Shown: positions 59,901 to 64,000 of the stretch, in pieces
How the letters are laid out: each line of letters opens with the position of its first letter
How positions within the stretch are numbered: the stretch's first letter is position 1
Assembly (NCBI GenBank): GCA_028554795.2
Contig: JAPYKE020000037.1
Span: 806,001 to 870,000 of the forward strand
Length of the DNA stretch: 64,000 bases
Origin: Sinohyriopsis cumingii
Lineage: Eukaryota > Mollusca > Bivalvia > Unionida > Unionidae
Direction: 5' to 3'
The notes under the pieces: model-generated
Databases searched by the model: none
Seen by the model: the letters and a program-made list of their open reading frames with translations, nothing else
What the model was told of the DNA's origin: nothing
Program-made: the position numbers and the translations under genes

Positions 59901-62900
59901 TTCCCCAGTCTATAATTTAGTGTACACATCACAATAAACAAATCTTCCCCAGTCTATAATTTAATGTACACATTACAGTAGATAAATCTTCCCCAGTCTA
60001 TAATTTAATGTACACATTACAGTAGATAAATCTTCCCCAGTCTATAATTTAGTGTACACATCACAATAAACAAATCTTCCCCAGTCTATAATTTAGTGTA
60101 CACATTACAATAGATGAATCTTCCCCAGTCTATAATTTAGTGTACACATCACAATAAACAAATCTTCCCCAGTCTATAATTTAATGTACACATTACAGTA
60201 GATAAATCTTCCCCAGTCTATAATTTAATGTACACATTACAGTAGATAAATCTTCCCCAGTCTATAATTTAGTGTACACATCACAATAAACAAATCTTCC
60301 CCAGTCTATAATTTAGTGTACACATTACAATAGATGAATCTTCCCCAGTCTATAATTTAGTGTACACACTACAGTAATAAAAGTCTTCCCCAGTCTATAA
60401 TTTAGTGTACACATCACAATAAACAAATCTTCCCCAGTCTATAATTTAATGTACACATTACAGTAGATAAATCTTCCCCAGTCTATAATTTAATGTACAC
60501 ATTACAGTAGATAAATCTTCCCCAGTCTATAATTTAGTGTACACATCACAATAAACAAATCTTCCCCAGTCTATAATTTAGTGTACACACCACAGTAATA
60601 AAAGTCTTCCCCAGTCTATAATTTAGTGTACACATCACAATAAACAAATCTTCTCCAGTCTATAAATTAGTGTACACACTACAGTAATAAAAGTCTTCCC
60701 CAGTCTATAATTTAGTGTACACATTACAATAGATGAATCTTCCCCAGTCTATAATTTAGTGTACACACTACAGTAATAAAAGTCTTCCCCAGTCTATAAT
60801 TTAGTGTACACATCACAATAAACAAATCTTCCCCAGTCTATAATTTAATGTACACATTACAGTAGATAAATCTTCCCCAGTCTATAATTTAATGTACACA
60901 TTACAGTAAATAAATCTTCCCCAGTCTATAATTTAGTGTACACATCACAATAAACAAATCTTCCCCAGTCTATAATTTAGTGTACACATTACAATAGATG
61001 AATCTTCCCCAGTCTATAATTTAGTGTACACATCACAATAAACAAATCTTCCCCAGTCTATAATTTAATGTACACATTACAGTAGATAAATCTTCCCCAG
61101 TCTATAATTTAATGTACACATTACAGTAGATAAATCTTCCCCAGTCTATAATTTAGTGTACACATCACAATAAACAAATCTTCCCCAGTCTATAATTTAG
61201 TGTACACATTACAATAGATGAATCTTCCCCAGTCTATAATTTAGTGTACACATCACAATAAACAAATCTTCCCCAGTCTATAATTTAATGTACACATTAC
61301 AGTAGATAAATCTTCCCCAGTCTATAATTTAATGTACACATTACAGTAGATAAATCTTCCCCAGTCTATAATTTAGTGTACACATCACAATAAACAAATC
61401 TTCTCCAGTCTATAAATTAGTGTACACACTACAGTAATAAAAGTCTTCCCCAGTCTATAATTTAGTGTACACATTACAATAGATGAATCTTCCCCAGTCT
61501 ATAATTTAGTGTACACACTACAGTAATAAAAGTCTTCCCCAGTCTATAATTTAGTGTACACATCACAATAAACAAATCTTCCCCAGTCTATAATTTAATG
61601 TACACATTACAGTAGATAAATCTTCCCCAGTCTATAATTTAATGTACACATTACAGTAGATAAATCTTCCCCAGTCTATAATTTAATGTACACATTACAG
61701 TAGATAAATCTTCCCCAGTCTATAATTTAATGTACACATTACAGTAGATAAATCTTCCCCAGTCTATAATTTAGTGTACACATCACAATAAACAAATCTT
61801 CCCCAGTCTATAATTTAGTGTACACACTACAGTAATAAAAGTCTTCTCCAGTCTATAATTTAGTGTACACATCACAATAAACAAATCTTCCCCAGTCTAT
61901 AATTTAGTGTACACATAACAATAAACAAATCTTCCCCAGTCTATAATTTAGTGTACACATTACAATAGATGAATCTTCCCCAGTCTATAATTTAGTGTAC
62001 ACACTACAGTAATAAAAGTCTTCCCCAGTCTATAATTTAGTGTACACATCACAATAAACAAATCTTCCCCAGTCTATAATTTAATGTACACATTACAGTA
62101 GATAAATCTTCCCCAGTCTATAATTTAATGTACACATTACAGTAGATAAATCTTCCCCAGTCTATAATTTAGTGTACACATCACAATAAACAAATCTTCC
62201 CCAGTCTATAATTTAGTGTACACATTACAATAGATGAATCTTCCCCAGTCTATAATTTAGTGTACACATCACAATAAACAAATCTTCCCCAGTCTATAAT
62301 TTAATGTACACATTACAGTAGATAAATCTTTCCCAGTCTATAATTTAATGTACACATTACAGTAGATAAATCTTCCCCAGTCTATAATTTAGTGTACACA
62401 TCACAATAAACAAATCTTCCCCAGTCTATAATTTAGTGTACACACTACAGTAATAAAAGTCTTCTCCAGTCTATAATTTAGTGTACACATCACAATAAAC
62501 AAATCTTCCCCAGTCTATAATTTAGTGTACACATAACAATAAACAAATCTTCCCCAGTCTATAATTTAGTGTACACATCACAATAAACAAATCTTCCCCA
62601 GTCTATAATTTAGTGTACACATCACAATAAACAAATCTTCCCCAGTCTATAATTTAGTGTACACACCACAGTAATAAAAGTCTTCCCCAGTCTATAATTT
62701 AGTGTACACATCACAATAAACAAATCTTCTCCAGTCTATAAATTAGTGTACACACTACAGTAATAAAAGTCTTCCCCAGTCTATAATTTAGTGTACACAT
62801 TACAATAGATGAATCTTCCCCAGTCTATAATTTAGTGTACACACTACAGTAATAAAAGTCTTCCCCAGTCTATAATTTAGTGTACACATCACAATAAACA

Positions 62901-63849
62901 AATCTTCCCCAGTCTATAATTTAATGTACACATTACAGTAGATAAATCTTCCCCAGTCTATAATTTAATGTACACATTACAGTAGATAAATCTTCCCCAG
63001 TCTATAATTTAGTGTACACATCACAATAAACAAATCTTCCCCAGTCTATAATTTAGTGTACACATTACAATAGATGAATCTTCCCCAGTCTATAATTTAG
63101 TGTACACATCACAATAAACAAATCTTCCCCAGTCTATAATTTAGTTTACACACTACAGTAATAAAAGTCTTCCCCAGTCTATAATTTAGTGTACACATCA
63201 CAATAAACAAATCTTCCCCAGTCTATAAATTAGTGTACACACTGCAGTAATAAAAGTCTTCCCCAGTCTATAATTTAGTGTACACATTACAATAGATGAA
63301 TCTTCCCCAGTCTATAATTTAGTGTACACACTACAGTAATAAAAGTCTTCCCCAGTCTATAATTTAGTGTACAGATCACAATAAACAAATCTTCCCCAGT
63401 CTATAATTTAGTGTACACATTACAATAGATGAATCTTCCCCAGTCTATAATTTAATGTACACATTACAGTAGATAAATATTCCCCGGTCTATAAATTAGT
63501 GTACACATCACAATAAACAAATCTTCCCCAGTCTATAATTTAGTGTACACATCACAATAAACAAATCTTCCCCAGTCTATAATTTAGTTTACACACTACA
63601 GTAATAAAAGTCTTCCCCAGTCTATAATTTAGTGTACACATTGCAATAGATAAATCTTCCCCAGTCTATAATTTAATGTACACATTACAGTAGATAAATC
63701 TTCCCCAGTCTATAATTTAGTGTACACATCACAATAAACAAATCTTCCCCAGTCTATAATTTAGTGTACACACTACAGTAATAAAAGTCTTCCCCAGTCT
63801 ATAATTTAGTGTACACACTACAGTAATAAAAGTCTTCCCCAGTGTACAC
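56975..63849. repeat. Large 44-bp satellite array with higher-order structure
   Basis: About 155 monomers. The basic unit is cttccccagtctataattta, gtgtacacatcacaataaac, aaat (44 bp). Four main variants differ in the last 17-18 bases: A 'catcacaataaacaaat', B 'cattacagtagataaat' (with 'taatg' before it), C 'cactacagtaataaaagt' (45 bp), D 'cattacaatagatgaat'. They occur in recurring strings such as A-B-B-A-D. Rare variants recur at 2029-2039 bp ('acataataaac' 57591 and 59630; 'cttctccag' 58621 and 60650; 'cagtaaataaat' 58871 and 60900), showing a super-repeat of about 2.03 kb. Confidence 0.97.
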
Positions 63850-63930
63850 ATTCTCATGATCTGTAGGAGCCTCGATTTCAATTTCATGGGACGCGGGAAC
63901 GTCCAGCTTATATGAAAAGATCCTGGGACA
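63850..63930 (-). CDS. Candidate exon abutting the satellite array
   Basis: The acceptor 'gttgcatttgtgtttttcag' is very good. The frame is then open: CPRIFSYKLDVPASHEIEIE and APTDHEN, 27 codons, phase 0, balanced and protein-like. At 63850 the sequence passes straight into satellite (AAT|GTGTAC), where a weak donor could lie. The frame continues 16 more codons into satellite before a stop. The family is not recognised. It would belong to a minus-strand gene entering the window from the right. Confidence 0.35.
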
Positions 63931-64000
63931 CTGAAAAACACAAATGCAACAATAGTGGTCTGCAGGTACAAGATTAAATCTTCACCAAAGATTCACAAAA
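63931..64000. other. Right edge, probable intron of the same minus-strand gene
   Basis: Pyrimidine-rich on the minus strand just before the acceptor. Nothing else is seen. Confidence 0.3.

Noticed and set aside
56975-63849. CRISPR-like array
   Set aside because: Units are contiguous 44-mers without unique spacers, in a eukaryotic intronic or intergenic context.

Overview
The window is eukaryotic and AT-rich. It is built mostly of introns, tandem arrays and short interspersed elements, with very little coding sequence. tRNA-headed SINEs with (CA)n or (CAA)n tails, a 'ccttgacctttgac' type dispersed repeat, a jockey-like LINE and many minisatellites point to a marine invertebrate, most likely a mollusc. 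That placement is inference from repeat style, not from a marker gene.

The best-supported gene is on the minus strand, about 41.9 kb down to 15.2 kb. A start exon (41791-41860) has an in-frame stop just before its ATG and lies below a CpG-containing promoter with YY1-like and CRE-like motifs. The two terminal exons (17423-18244 and 15223-15356) encode a lysine-rich, coiled-coil region and a C-terminal hydrophobic tail anchor. Exons at 28640-28814, 36734-36786 and 37237-37327/37331 keep reading phase through every junction. A weaker one at 39952-40019 completes a seven-exon, about 470-residue model. I do not recognise the family. Its introns hold most of the tandem arrays and SINEs.

Region by region: 1-15 kb is intergenic (possibly a gene tail at 1-94) with minisatellites, two SINEs and a 37/42-bp satellite with a 139-bp higher-order unit that ends just below the gene's poly(A) signal. 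From 15 to 42 kb is the gene. From 42 to 48 kb is a more CpG-retaining stretch with plus-strand exon candidates, one with a short proline motif after a hydrophobic segment, and a divergent tandem duplication of a terminal exon plus its 3' flank. At 48.2 kb is a 54-bp array open in several frames. A MITE-like element (50.1 kb) and an internally triplicated SINE (50.5 kb) follow. From 51 to 52.5 kb is a CpG-rich patch with small minus-strand ORFs, and from 53 to 55.3 kb is a broken jockey-like retrotransposon. From 57 to 63.85 kb is one 44-bp satellite array with higher-order structure up to about 2.03 kb, ending against a candidate minus-strand exon.

No rRNA, functional tRNA, CRISPR or bacterial-style operon was seen. 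Most open reading frames of 60-100 codons in the window are products of in-frame minisatellites, SINEs or chance.
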